Positions 1 through 10,739 of a DNA stretch of 64,000 nucleotides are shown piece by piece (the first letter of the stretch is position 1; each line of letters begins with the position of its first letter). This stretch comes from Atherix ibis. Its lineage: Eukaryota > Arthropoda > Insecta > Diptera > Athericidae. The notes beneath the pieces were generated by a model. The model saw only the letters and a list, made by a program, of their open reading frames with translations. It was not told the DNA's origin and made no database searches. A program made the position numbers and the translations under genes. The DNA lies in contig OY282605.1 in the NCBI GenBank assembly GCA_958298945.1, positions 28,436,811 through 28,500,810 on the forward strand, given 5' to 3'.

Positions 1-550
1 ATAAATTCTACTCTAACTCTTCTCTAACCCGCTTAGTGTAAGTTTCCAAGGCATCAATCATTTCTATTTTGTCCACAAACAACATGAAATACACCAATTG
101 ACCTCCAATAACGTCAATTCGTATGACGGTCAATTGACAGGTTTTAAAGGTCAATTGACAGGTTTATTGCTAAAATTTACTATGATGCCAAATCATATCC
201 TTAAGAATTTGATAGTTTGGCTAGTTGCGCTATCCTACTAGAACCAAATATCATAAAGGTCTATGTCTTCCATGTTTTTAAAGCAAAAATTATCGACCAT
301 TGCTTATTTATGTTTTCTGCTGTAACGCAAGCTCCAACCTCGTTTCTGGCTGAATAGGGTTAAAAAGCACCACACATTGCCTTCAACATCTCTTCAGATA
401 TTGTTTTATTCCAAAATCAACTTGCTTGTTTACCAAACAATTGACCCTAAAATTAGTCCCATTACTCAAATTCGAATATTGCGAATCTATGGCTTATTTT
501 CAGAGTAAATTTAGATAATCCTGGAAAAGCTGCTTAAGTGTTATTCTCTT
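1..550. other. Non-repetitive AT-rich DNA, no gene seen
   Basis: No ORF or element match was recognised on either strand. A short direct repeat (GTCAATTGACAGGTTT, twice near 129-165) is the only structure noted. Confidence 0.5.
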
Positions 551-559
551 CATAGTAAG

Positions 560-1236
560 ATAACAAACAAAACCAGATGATAGATGACAATTGATTTGAT
601 AGATCACAAATCATTTGACAGATGATAGCTTGTTTCGTAGATGTCAGCTAATTTGACTGACAGCAGCTATTTTGCCAGAAAACATCTGGTTTGTTTGAGA
701 TATAACAGCTGGTTTTGTAGATGGCAGCTGGTTTGACAGACAAGAGCTAGTTTGACAGCAGATATCTGGTTTATCTTAGAGATAACAGAAAGTGTGGCAG
801 ATGACAGCCGATTTACCATATCATAGTTGGTTTAACAGATAACAGCTGATTTAACAGCTGACACCTGCTTTGATAGACGACAACTGCTTACCTTTTTGGA
901 AGTTCTATCAAATCCACCTTTGGAGGGGCCACTTATGGGAGAACGATCAAACTATGATGATTTGACAGTTGACAGCTGATTTGGCAGATAACAGTTGGTT
1001 TAACAGATGACAGCTGGTTTGCAGATGGTAGCTCGTGTGATAGACAATAGCTGATTTGACAGAAGACATCTTGTTTGTTTGAGAGATGATAGATGGTTTG
1101 GCAGATGACAGCTGATTTAATAGATGATAGTTGGTTGAACAGCTGATACCTGGTTTGATAGATGACAACTACTTATATTTTTGGAAGTTCTTTAAAATCA
1201 ACCTTACAAGAGTCATTTTCTAGAAGAACGATCAAA
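560..1236. repeat. Degenerate minisatellite (GACAGCTGGTTT-like) inside a 285-bp duplication
   Basis: Units resembling ACAGATGACAGCTGGTTTG recur many times with substitutions and variable spacing. On top of this lies a larger duplication. A block starting TTTGATAGACGACAACT at 869 and ending AACGATCAAACTATGAT near 956 recurs at 1154-1236 as a diverged copy, about 285 bp away. The minus-strand ORF across 947-1168 only reads through the repeat (low-complexity S/K/N/L) and is not a gene. Confidence 0.8.
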
Positions 1237-1439
1237 CTATGATCAATACGAAAAGTGGCGTACGAGTTTTGAAGATCCATTGGTTCTGAACTAGGCTGTC
1301 AGTGCTTAGGAAGTTATAAGTTTCCGTTACTGTAGCTCTTTGAGTAGACCAAGTACTCATTAATCAAAACTAAGAAATACTCACTGTGAGATAAGGTGCT
1401 TTTGGCTAAAACGTGATGGCTGTGGTTTAATACTTACAT

Positions 1440-1825
1440 CGTGGATACAGTTTTAGGACTAAACGGGGTGGTTTTACTGCAGATGGTAGTAAAGGTTTAG
1501 GTAGGCCTTGCTATAAACCGTTAGGATCACAAGCTTGTAACTAGTTACTGGCTGTTAGCATTAGTCTTATATGTGCTAAATTGAGCAGATCAGAACCGGA
1601 TAAGTTATGGCGAGTTAAAGGATGAATACGCGACATGTTAGACAACTCCTTCAGACGAATTGATGGATATATTGCTTGATTACTGAATAGTTGACAACCT
1701 GAGCCCACTTTCCATTACAAGAAAATGGAAGGTATTCACGAGTTTGACTGCATCAGGCAATTTACAGGGCAGGTCTGTTTGGACATATCTCAATCCCTAT
1801 GGTCATACGCAACCCGTTTTATTAT
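1440..1825 (-). repeat. Dispersed repeat R-A, copy a (diverged)
   Basis: The stretch around 1475-1590 (TTTTACTGC, then a variant of AGTAGAGGTTTAG, AGCTTGTAACT, GTTACTGGCTGTTAGC) parallels 25220-25310 in the same order. AATCCCTATGGTC near 1792 parallels 25355-25367. Against the 7915-8270 copy it is inverted. No ORF is conserved between copies. The family is unassigned; it could be a non-autonomous element or an untranslated part of a retrotransposon. Confidence 0.5.
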
Positions 1826-1890
1826 CTCTAACAATAAGCATATCACGTTAAATAGAAAAATTATTTTATTAAACCAAAAAAAAAAAAATA

Positions 1891-1911
1891 CCTATCCAGG
1901 TATTCTTTAAT
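1891..1911 (+). repeat. Solo end of the THAP-element family
   Basis: CCTATCCAGGTATTCTTTAAT matches, over 21 nt, the right terminus of the THAP-encoding transposon at 39811-39831. It is followed by TGAAG where the full end has CTAAG. No matching internal sequence was found beside it, so this is either a truncated end or the edge of a deleted copy. Confidence 0.45.
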
Positions 1912-1972
1912 TGAAGGGTCCGTATTTCTTCGAAAATGAAGAAGAAGACATCGTTACTTTAAATTCTGCATA

Positions 1973-2872
1973 CGAGGTCTCTTCAAAAAAGGAATTTCCG
2001 CGGGTTACGTATGTTCAATTTTCGATTTTTTTTTGTGGCGTTATGTTGGTACTCATGTCTCTTACTTATGCCGATAAGTTTGGCCATTTTGAATGTTCAG
2101 TTAATTTTTGACAGTTACTTTGCTTGCACATGTTTTGGCTCATCTCCGATTTTGGCCCAATTTCGACCAAAAACCGCATCGCATTAACATTGCTAAGGAA
2201 CTGTTGGATTTTCCTCCAGAGGGTTATAAATTTCCTCCAGAGTATCATAACTGGTGACTAATCATTGGTTTATGTTTATAACGTAGAAACCAAAGCTCAA
2301 TCATTCCAATGGAAGCTGCCGCAGAGCCAAAACCGGAAAAAGCGCGCCAAGTTCGGTCAAATGTGAAGGTTTTACTTACAGTTTTCTTCGATTGCAGGGG
2401 CGTTGTGCATCATGAATTATTGCCACAGGATAGAACGGTAAATAAGGAATATTACCTGCAAGTTATGCGCAAGTTACGCAAAGCAATCTGCCAGAAACGC
2501 TCGGATTTGTCGAAGAACAAAAATTGGCTTCTGCCATTTTTGACCAAAAACAACACACTAATAATAACGCAGCCACCGTACTCCACAGATTTGGCCCCCT
2601 TGTGACTTTTTCTTGTTCCCCCGAAACTGAAGAGGCCCATGAAAGGACGACGTTACGATTGAGGAGATAAAGACGGCATCGAAGGAGGAGCTAAACAAGA
2701 TCACAAAAAATGATTTTTTGAAGTGTTTCGAGGATTGGAAAAAATGTTGGCACAAGTGTATACTCTAATATCTGGTGGGGATTACTTTAAAGGAGACAAA
2801 ATAGATATTCATGATAAAATAAATAATTTTTGAGAAAAGACAAAATTCACGATACTTTTTGAACAGACCTCG
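1973..2872 (+). mobile_element. Mariner family B, copy B1 (both ends, internally deleted)
   Basis: The ends are inverted copies of CGAGGTCTGTTCAAAAAGTA, flanked by TA at 1971-1972 and 2873-2874, as expected for Tc1/mariner insertion. A transposase relic reads on the plus strand: a piece of the catalytic core at 2309-2605 (RQVRSNVKVLLTVFFDCRGV, the PPYSTDLAP motif that corresponds to PYSPDLAP), then a shifted frame with KGRRY and IEEIKTASKEELN, ending near 2815. The N-terminal half, including the start and the first catalytic aspartate, is deleted, so it cannot encode an active enzyme. The family resembles the SETMAR-type mariners common in insects. Confidence 0.85.
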
Positions 2873-2874
2873 TA

Positions 2875-4968
2875 TATAATGTATACAAAGACAGTTAACT
2901 CTTCAAATTATGGTAAAATTTGGTTAAATAAACTTTTTTGTTTATAATTTAATTGAAGTCACAGAGATCTGATTTTTTACTTAGTTTATATTATTCACAT
3001 TTTATTTTATATAATTTATATTATCTAAAAATTTTAACTGATTTTAAATTAACATGAAAAGCTAGAAATTTGACTAAAACTCACCAAAAGTATACATAAA
3101 AATACTTTTTCTTTAACAATTTTGTAAAATCACTTAAATATTATTTATTTAAATTCTTTTATTTTTTTAAAATTTAATATTCATTAAAAATTTATAAATA
3201 AAGATTATTTTACTATTAATTTTAAAATGTAATTTTCATTTCGATTATAAATAACATTCTAACTCGATAAATAATAATTTTATATATGATATTTAAGGAT
3301 GAGTATACAAATCAAAATTTATCAATTAACTGAAAAGTCAAAATTCTCTCTCTCTAAATATAAAATATTCTACTTAGAATGCTATAAATTTTAATTTATT
3401 TATTCACTTGTTTGACTTAAATCATAATGAATAGTCGATTTAAAATAATAAATTCTCACTAAAGGAACGTAACAACTATAATCTCGAAACATGTTCGGAG
3501 CTATGAAAAGCTCTAGCGGCTATAGTAGATTGACTCGTTCTAGGAATGTCCCTAAAAGTAATAGAAAATTTATGAGGAATAAAAGTTGATTAAAATGGTT
3601 TATTGTATCTAAATAACGAAACTCGTATAGCACAAAGATTGTTAGATGTGATTTTAATTTGAACGTGAATAACCAACGTTGCTAAAGGTCAAAACATTAC
3701 AGACTATTATTGTCTATTAGGTCTTAAATTTTATATACTTCGACACAAACTAAAGAGAGCTTGATTTGAAGTAACTTTTAACTATCTGAGAACGACAAAA
3801 CATTGTCTATTCAACTTAATGACACTTTTTTTTATTATTGCTTAATAGATTAAATGAATAATTTCGGCAATATAGTATTCGATTGTCTTGGATCTGTTCT
3901 ACTTTCAATGATGACTGTTGGAAGATTTATTGATATGAATTCGTTAATTTATCAACACATTGTCTTAAGTGAATGAGCGAATAAAAATAAACGCTAGAAA
4001 AAGGAGACAACAAATCCTTAAAAGAGTCCTGGGAAAAGATGTTCTGCAATAAGGAGCCATTTACATAATTCACAATCAGCACAGCTCATAAATATTTCAT
4101 TTTGTAAAATTGCAGAACGAACACAACAGTTTGGATCCTCCAATTCTAAGCGATTTTTTTTCTGCTCCAAGTATTTTCACAATAAATTCATAGTACGAGT
4201 ATGATGAGGCCAATGTAAACAAGAGTTCCAAATAGTATTTTTCATGAAGAATATTATCGATTTTTTTATGTACTACACTTTAATACGCTTTTAGAATGGT
4301 CGGTCCTCTTCAATAACATTACTCAATACCTTCGAGACTGTATGTACTTAGCTTTTAGCTGCTTGATTTGAATACATTGTTGCTTAAAATTTGCACGAAT
4401 TGAATTTTATTGAATAAAAAACTTTAGCAAATCTTTTAACGATATGGAAAATATTAAGAAACATGAAGAAGATTTTAAAATCGTTGATTAATTTTCAGTT
4501 TATTTCACTGACAAAATTTTAAGAATTGATGAGTTTTTTTTTTAATATCCTTAAATGTATATCAAAAGAAATATGATCACAGTTATATATGTAATTTCAG
4601 ATAAAATATAAGAAAATATTTTTAACAATCTATTTTTGTTCTTCTTTCAATTGGTTATGAACTCTTTTCTATTCACATAATCAGTGTAGTTGGAAAAAGT
4701 TTTCACAAGTTCTCCTAAGGCACATTGAATTTTACATAAAAAACGAAAGCAAAAACTTATTCCCAACAAAAAAAAAAAAATATATGCCCTAAACACATAA
4801 TTATGTGTATGAAAAAAAATATTTTTATATCCAAGTATATAGTAAGGAGGAAATGAATATTTTTTAGGGATTTTTTCCGAGAGATTTAAAAGGACCAAAT
4901 TACGAGTTATTGTGTTCTATCTCTTCCGGTATAGTACAGAATTTTCTCTTATACCTACTACAAACCTT
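2875..4968. other. AT-rich DNA without recognisable genes
   Basis: About 2.1 kb of very AT-rich sequence with poly-A/T runs and a short CT run near 3345. The minus-strand ORF at 4647-4898 is F/Y/K/N-rich and looks like compositional noise. Confidence 0.5.
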
Positions 4969-4970
4969 AA

Positions 4971-5136
4971 GGGTATTTAGAGGAAAGTACTTTGAAAGAC
5001 TGCGATAATTTATTCCCTAGTGTAGAAGAGGCTGTTTATTTAGAAGATTTACCTTCGCTTGAACACTTTATCAACAACAACAATAAAAAAAAACAACAGA
5101 AAATTGCAAGAAGGATAAAGTTTTATTTACCTTTGT
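4971..5136 (+). CDS. Candidate internal exon of unknown protein
   Basis: An open frame of 63 codons runs from 4971 to the stop at 5160-5162. It reads GYLEESTLKDCDNLFPSVEE, then AVYLEDLPSLEHFI, an Asn/Lys/Gln run, and a basic segment (KIARRIKFYLPL). The acidic, leucine-rich first half is unlike the K/N/I/F-rich peptides that random AT-rich DNA gives here. It is preceded by a pyrimidine-leaning tract ending in AG (about 4967-4971; the exact acceptor is unclear) and contains a consensus donor GTAAGT at 5137-5142, which would end the exon at 5136. There is no ATG. I do not recognise the family. It could be a host exon, an old transposon exon or chance. Confidence 0.3.
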
Positions 5137-5162
5137 GTAAGTCAATTTTATTTCAGCGCTAA

Positions 5163-5637
5163 AATAAAAGAAGAAGAAAAATTATGTAAAATAAATTATA
5201 ATAGGTGAAATTTTTATATTTGAAAAATTATTTAATATAGAATAAATTAATTGAAATAGATATATGGTAATTTTTTTATAATAATAATTAATAAAATTGC
5301 TGTTTAGACTAAAACTTAAAACTATGCTGAATAAACAACAAAAATTAAATACAGCTTTTATTGAATTAAAATTTTATTTTTACACTCAAATAAGAAAGTT
5401 TTTGTGCACCTTATCTTTTCCTTGTCTGTTTTGGAAATTTTTCCAAAATCTAATAAACCTGTAAATACACCTTTTTCCTGGAATGCTTATACCCCATTGT
5501 TGTGTGTAAAAAAATAATTCCAAATCAGCAGTTTGAATTTAGAAATTCAAATTCAACTAAAACCAATACTCAACAGTGTGATCGTGTTGTTGACAGCATA
5601 AGATCTTCTAGTGAGCAGAAAAAGTAATAGTAAGCTA
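5163..5637. other. AT-rich spacer, nothing recognised
   Basis: Poly-A/T rich, no ORF or repeat match seen up to the mariner at 5638. Confidence 0.5.
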
Positions 5638-6583
5638 CCAGGTTTATAAGCTTAAATCCGCTGTTTGGTCATAGATGGCGTGAGTGAGCATATTAAGCTA
5701 CCATGGGCACGCCATACTTTTTTTTATGAGTTCGACATCTGTCATCATTAATTAGTGCACATTGTCAGCAATTTCGTACAATAGCATACATTTTTACTTT
5801 GGTAATCTTGTCTAGTTTTGTGCCAAAAAAAGAACATATGTGGGAAGCTCTGTTTTTCTGCTTCAATTTGAAAAAATCGGCTGCTGAATCGCATAGAATG
5901 CTTATGGAGGCCTATGGTGACAGTGCTTTATTGGAAACAATGTGCCTAGATTGGTTTTATCAGTTCAAAGACGGCAATTTTGACTTGTGGGTGAAGAAGC
6001 GTGAAACTCGGGCTAGGAAGGTTGATGACCATCAATTGCAGGCTATTTTGGACGAAGACGATACCCAATCGAAAAAAATGCTCGCGGAGCAATTGGGTAT
6101 TACTCAACCAGCCATTTCCATGCGTCTGCGTTCCATGGGGAAGATTGAAAAGATCGGAAAATGGGTGTCGCATGAATTGAACGATAGGCAGATGGAGCGA
6201 CGCCAAAACACATGCGAAATCTTGCTCGCCAGACAAAAAAGAAAGTCGTTCCTTCATCGGATTGAGACAGGCGATGAAAAATTAATATATTTCGAGAATC
6301 CTAAACGCAAAAAACCGTGGGTTGATTCCGGCCAACCATCAACATCTTCCCCAAGACCAACTCGATTCGGACGGAAGTTTTGGTAGGATCAGCAGGGTAT
6401 TGTCTACTATGAGATGTTGAAACCTGGTGAAACTGTCAATGCCCACCGCTACCACCAACAACTGATCAAATTGCACCATGCTCTGCGTGAAAAAAGGACG
6501 AATTATCAACGAAGACATGACAAGCTAATTTTTCTCCACGTCAACGCACCATCGCACACGTCAAAAATGGTCCGAAACTACTA
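5638..6583 (+). mobile_element. Mos1-like mariner, copy A1 (3'-truncated)
   Basis: It starts CCAGGTTTATAAGCTTAAAT after a TA at 5636-5637. This is the same terminus as copies A2-A4 and close in style to Drosophila Mos1 ends. The 3' third is missing: homology stops near 6583 within the codons for the stretch before the third catalytic aspartate, and no right end is present. Confidence 0.85.
5808..6583 (+). pseudogene. Mariner transposase (mauritiana-like), N-terminal two thirds
   Basis: Cut-and-paste transposase relic. The helix-turn-helix N-terminus reads SSFVPKKEHMWEALFFCFNL, followed by KKSAAESHRMLMEAYG. The linker (GKWVSHELNDRQMERRQNT) and the first catalytic block (HRIETGDEK) are open to residue 193. 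The family start ATG is TTG here (5808-5810). A short deletion then removes the equivalent of TMLCVWW and creates FW-stop at 6381-6386. The frame resumes as DQQGIVYYEMLKPGETVN, then reaches a degraded second aspartate block (FLHVNAPSHTS, where the family has HDN). Family length is about 345 aa, so this copy is dead three ways: start, deletion and truncation. Confidence 0.85.
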
Positions 6584-7129
6584 AAAGTAAATTTACAACA
6601 TAGTGTTCATGTTACTTTTATATTTTGTCAAAATCCATCCTTTTCTAAATTTATTAATGGCAATTTTGATTCAGCTACTATATTTTGTCGCAGCTACTAT
6701 ATACATTAATAAACGTTTAACATAGAATAAAACACACAAAACTGAAAAGAACGGAAACAAACTGACGCTTATGAAAATATAAACGATCAAAAAATACTGT
6801 TATAAAACCCATATGGACATACGAAATAGAATTTTGGAGTCAACGAAACGTTCCCATTTTAGTCGAGAAAAATCCAACGAGCAATTTTCGATGTTCTCTA
6901 TTATGTGTGATCTATTGCGACCTCAATATTTCCTAAGCTCTTAAATTGTCTGTTATTTTTTACAAAAAAGTTTACAGTCGACAATCAGTCCATAATAATC
7001 CTCTTAAAAAAAAAACTGTTCTCACTTTCTTACATAGACGCTTGAAAAAGTAATAAACACAATATTACCTAAGTTTAAAGGTGCCATCAGACAGTCCTTA
7101 ATGTAATTTTATTTGAAGTGGTATACCGG
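6584..7129. other. AT-rich spacer, nothing recognised
   Basis: No ORF or repeat match identified between mariner A1 and repeat R-A copy b. Confidence 0.45.
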
Positions 7130-7800
7130 GCATTACACATAATACTAACGGTTGCCTAAGACCGTCGGGATTGAGATACGCCTAATCAATGCGCTCACAG
7201 ACCTATCTACGAGGTCTGTAAAAAAAAGTATCACGCATTTTGAATTTCCGCGGGTTACGTATATTCGATTTTCAATTTTTTGTGGCGTTATATTGGAACT
7301 CAAGTTTCTTACTTATGCCGACAAGTTCGGCCATTTTGATAGTTCAGTTAATTTTTGACAACTGCTTTGCTTGCACGTGTTTTGACTCGTCTTCGATTTT
7401 TACTCATTCCAAAAAATGGATCAAAGAGTCTGTTTCGGGAACAAGAAAAAGTCACATGGGTCCAGATCTGAGGAATACGGTAGCTGCGGCATTATTAGTG
7501 TGTTGTTCTTAGCCAAAAATTCGCGCACAAGCAACGATGCGTGAGCAGGACATCCATCATAGTTAGGTCTATTTGCTAACCGTCAGTAACCAGTTATAAG
7601 GTAGTTAACCTAGTAAACCTTTACTACCATTTGCAGGGATAGAATACGGCATCTTAGCATCCCTTACCACTAGCCCTGAGACTGTAACTGCAATATAAGT
7701 AAGTGCACTTCGCCCTAAAAGAGCTACAGTAAATTCCTTCGGTTCTATTAGGCTAGCTGAAGTTCGCGAATATGCCACACCCATAGGCACTTCTGGTGTA
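7130..7800 (+). repeat. Dispersed repeat R-A, copy b, split by mariner B2
   Basis: The left part (7130-7207) shares GGGATTGAGAT and the CTCAATCAACGC-like block with copies at 7985 and 9415. The right part from 7553 shares CAGTAACCAGTTA and the AACCTTTACTACCATTTGC block (inverse of 1485-1500). The mariner fragment 7210-7549 sits between, so R-A is older than that insertion. Confidence 0.5.
7210..7549. mobile_element. Mariner family B, rearranged copy B2
   Basis: The left end CGAGGTCTG follows TA at 7208-7209. Sequence then runs through the 5' region to the transposase start (ATG at 7418, reading MDQRVC). It then switches to the opposite strand of the middle of the element (inverse of the codons for ASLLVREFLAKN, near 7515-7549). 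No right end was found. The switch point is shared with the copy at 12334-12782, so the rearrangement predates this insertion. Confidence 0.7.
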
Positions 7801-7914
7801 GTCTTTATGAATTATTATCTTAGAAGAAACCTCCTTGCGGTAAGCAGATACGCTTTGCATAGACGCTTCTAGCACAGTCCTTGTGAATCGTTCCCAGGAG
7901 AATCCCCATCATCA

Positions 7915-8275
7915 GATGATCAGTAATATTATATTATTTAACGTGCCTTATCTGTCATTAAACATAAAACCACGAGTCGCCTACGACCATAGGGATTGAG
8001 ATTACGCTCAATCAACGCACTTCCATTACTGGCAGTTTACAGTCAGTAACCAGTTACAAGCTGATTACTCTAATTGTTAGTGGTGAGGCCTATCTAAAGT
8101 CCTTAAACAGCAACGTAGTGGCATATCACTGGTAATTACCTACGCCCGAGGTAATTACCAGTGATATACCACTACGTTGCTGCTTAAGGCGCCTCACCGT
8201 TATCGGGCATAGTGTATTTTAACCCTTGGTACCAATTTTTGTTTTAAGAGTACTTCGGTTTGTACTCCGTTCATT
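7915..8275 (+). repeat. Dispersed repeat R-A, copy c
   Basis: It shares with 9346-9737, in order: TATTATTTAACGTG, CCACGAGTC-CCTACGAC, GGGATTGAGAT, CAGTTACAAGCTGA, and the final block TTTTTGTTTTAAGAGTACTT. It contains a large palindrome (8101-8189). There is no conserved ORF. It lies immediately downstream of the minus-strand R1-like fragment, so a role as retrotransposon 3' untranslated sequence is possible but unproved. Confidence 0.65.
8101..8189. repeat. 41-bp inverted repeat with 7-nt loop
   Basis: The left arm 8101-8141 and right arm 8149-8189 match at 39 of 41 positions around the loop ACGCCCG. The equivalent part of copy d (9540-9600) is not palindromic in the same way, so this may be a local fold-back duplication within R-A. 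Confidence 0.85.
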
Positions 8276-8439
8276 AACCTACGGTAAGGAATTTTGTAAA
8301 TTCCTAGGCACCGCTAAGCCAGCTCAGGTACGTGAATTCGCCAAGATCCTAAAGAACGACCGGAATCTACCTTGGTTTTCTCATTCATGCACCATTCTCG
8401 TTCACCGCTCAAAAACTGCTACGGCAAATCCATTAAAGC

Positions 8440-9325
8440 ATTTATATCACTCTCTCACACCTAACACACCACTCATCATTCACTACGATTCCGCATCCCC
8501 CGTACAAGCCATACTCAATGAGAAGGTGCCTGGCACTCTCCTCCGCCGCTCCATAAAGGCATCCAGCCTCCCCAGCTAGTCCACGCTCGTAGAGGAACCC
8601 ATTCAGACTGCCATGTCCCGTGAGTAAATACCCAAGGTACAGACCAAATTCAAATCCGGACGCAAACACAAATCACACATCCGAAATGCACACGTGCATC
8701 CATCTGCAATTCACACTCTCATCCCATCGACGTTGCCAAATTTCGTACACTATATTCACGATCAGTACACGCTGCTGGCGTGGACTAAGATCCTGAACCT
8801 ATTTATTCATAACCGGACAACCAACCAGCAAGCGGGATGCCTCGCCGTAGATGGTAGTAAATGCTTCCATGCAGCACCTCCAGGTCCCAAGGAATTTCTC
8901 CCATGAGAACCTGCATCACATCGGTTGACGCGGTTCTACATACATTCAAACATGCATACAAAGTGAGACGCTGGACTGAATTTATGCCCACCCTTGCATA
9001 CTGGTGGCGCATAATATCAGCCCAGACACACGGCGCATACATTGCACACGGAAGAACACACACTATTGTATAGGACTTTCACAGCTCTGGATCAAAGTTC
9101 CCATTCTTTGCGAAATACTCACATCAGCATGCCAACCAAACCGGCCACGCGCTCCCTAAGATGTTGTAAGTGAGGCCGAAAGTTCAGCCTCTCTCCAACC
9201 TTCACTATCGCACCCCGACCGCCACCAAACGAATACTGGGCGGCCTACAGGTCGCCACAAAACCCTTCGATGACAAGCACATAGTCATCCTTTCTGAAAT
9301 ATTCACCCCCATTCTATTCCCCCAT
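8440..9325 (-). pseudogene. R1-like non-LTR retrotransposon, C-terminal ORF2 fragment
   Basis: Minus-strand frames carry the segment downstream of reverse transcriptase in R1-type elements. In order: ERMTMCLSSKGFVATCRPPS, then LNFRPHLQHLRERVAGLVGM, an RKEWEL-like block, SVQRLTLYACLNVCRTASTD with VLMGEIPWDLEV, and the tail LLTGHGSLNGFLYERGLAGE with AAEESARHLLIEYGLYG. The tail normally carries a CCHC-type knuckle; several of its cysteines are lost. Frames are broken by several shifts and stops. The polymerase core and endonuclease are absent, so this is a 5'-truncated relic. It is notably more GC-rich than its surroundings. Confidence 0.75.
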
Positions 9326-9329
9326 TCAG

Positions 9330-9753
9330 ACATCAGACGGTCAGTTATAGTTTATTATTTAACGTGATTTAGTTGCCCATGCTTTAGACCACGAGTCACC
9401 TACGACTATAGGAATCGAGATACGCTCAATCAACGCACCACCATTACTGACAGTTAACAGATAGAATCAGTTACAAGCTGACTCTCCACCTGCTGGTGGC
9501 GAGGACTATCTAAGCCTCTACTCTCATTAGCAGTGACAGTGCCCGATATAAGTGCAATGCATTGCTACATTTGCCAGTTACCTCCCACCTGCGATCATAA
9601 GACCGTACCCGCGACATGGGTATTAACCATAACCACCACGTAGCTGCCAAATGGCGCCTCACCTCGATCGGGCGCAGTATATTCTACTGTGGGGCTCCCG
9701 ATCCCCGTGGTACCCATTTTTGTTTTAAGAGTACTTTACATCAGACGGTCAGT
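9330..9753 (+). repeat. Dispersed repeat R-A, copy d, with 16-bp flanking direct repeats
   Basis: The body 9346-9737 aligns with copy c from TTATTTAACGTG to TTTTTGTTTTAAGAGTACTT. It is bracketed by perfect copies of ACATCAGACGGTCAGT at 9330-9345 and 9738-9753. This could be a target-site duplication, which would make R-A a retroposon. However, a similar CATCAGATGATCAGT precedes copy c at 7910, which argues it may belong to the repeat. Confidence 0.65.
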
Positions 9754-10739
9754 CAAATTAGCATATGTCAACCAAAATGGTACAAGAATCTCTCTCAAAA
9801 TTGACTGACTTTCTAATAATTCGATTTATGAAGTTAGCTGACGTAGCTGACTCATCAGCCAATCAGTTTTAGCTGATAAAATTGCTAACGAATCAGCCAA
9901 TTTTATCTAACCATCTAGTTGCATGATTTTGATATTTAACTGACGTCAGACACATTTTGTCCACGTCTCTCGTCATACAATTATAAATGCACTTAATAAG
10001 GAAGAAGCAAAGAATAGAATCGTTTGTGCCATGTTATTATTCCTCATGTTCAAAAAATTTGGTTGTTATTTTAGAAAAATTGTAGATCAGAAGAAAAATT
10101 TTAGTGAAATAAATTCAATTTTCTGTTCAATTATCGTTTAACCATAAAAATATTATGTTTCCTTTGTAAAATTTAAATAATATTTTGATGAAAAAGAACT
10201 AGAAAAAAATTCTATTTAAATTTTAAAAATAAGCATAAATCATACGGAAAAACTTGAAATATTTTTTCACTTAAATTACGAGTATTAAAGTATTTCATAT
10301 AGAAAAATTTCCATACACAATAATTTTTTTATTGTAGATTTATCATGAGGGAATAACGAAGTTTTTTTTTATAGGTAATATCATTTCTCCCCTAAACAAA
10401 TTTTTACGGTGCATTGCTTTTATGAGAATAAAATCATATTTTCCATAAATAAGTCCTACTATTTGGCAATTTATAAAGTAAATCAATTTATTTCGGAATC
10501 GAATTAAATAACAATTTTGCCAAGTACTTTTTTTCAGAAGGTCAATAACTTTAGTAAGTTCAGTCAGTGAACCTTCATATTTGTATAGTTGGTTTATTTT
10601 TTTACATAAAGTATTTTTTTTATTATTATTATTTTTCCAATATCTAGTAAAGTATTAATTTTTATTTATAATTTATTAGAAAAAATGGCTTCTTTTAGAA
10701 TAGGTAAATTTAATGAAAATGATTTATTTTTGCAGTCCC
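9754..10739. other. AT-rich DNA; short degenerate CAGCTGA/CAGCCAAT repeats at its left
   Basis: 9785-9920 contains several imperfect copies of AGCTGA and ATCAGCCAAT in both orientations. The rest is AT-rich with TTA runs near 10620. No gene seen. Confidence 0.45.

Noticed and set aside
560..1170. CRISPR or protein-coding repeat
   Set aside because: Units are degenerate with irregular spacing, and no conserved frame spans them.
8226..9367. Plus-strand ORFs in the GC-richer block
   Set aside because: The minus strand carries consistent R1-type motifs in the right order; the plus frames are shadows.
7915..9737. R-A copies c and d as long terminal repeats of an LTR retrotransposon
   Set aside because: The intervening sequence encodes an R1-like non-LTR tail on the minus strand, not gag-pol. 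There is no primer-binding site or polypurine tract, and R-A also occurs alone and inverted elsewhere.
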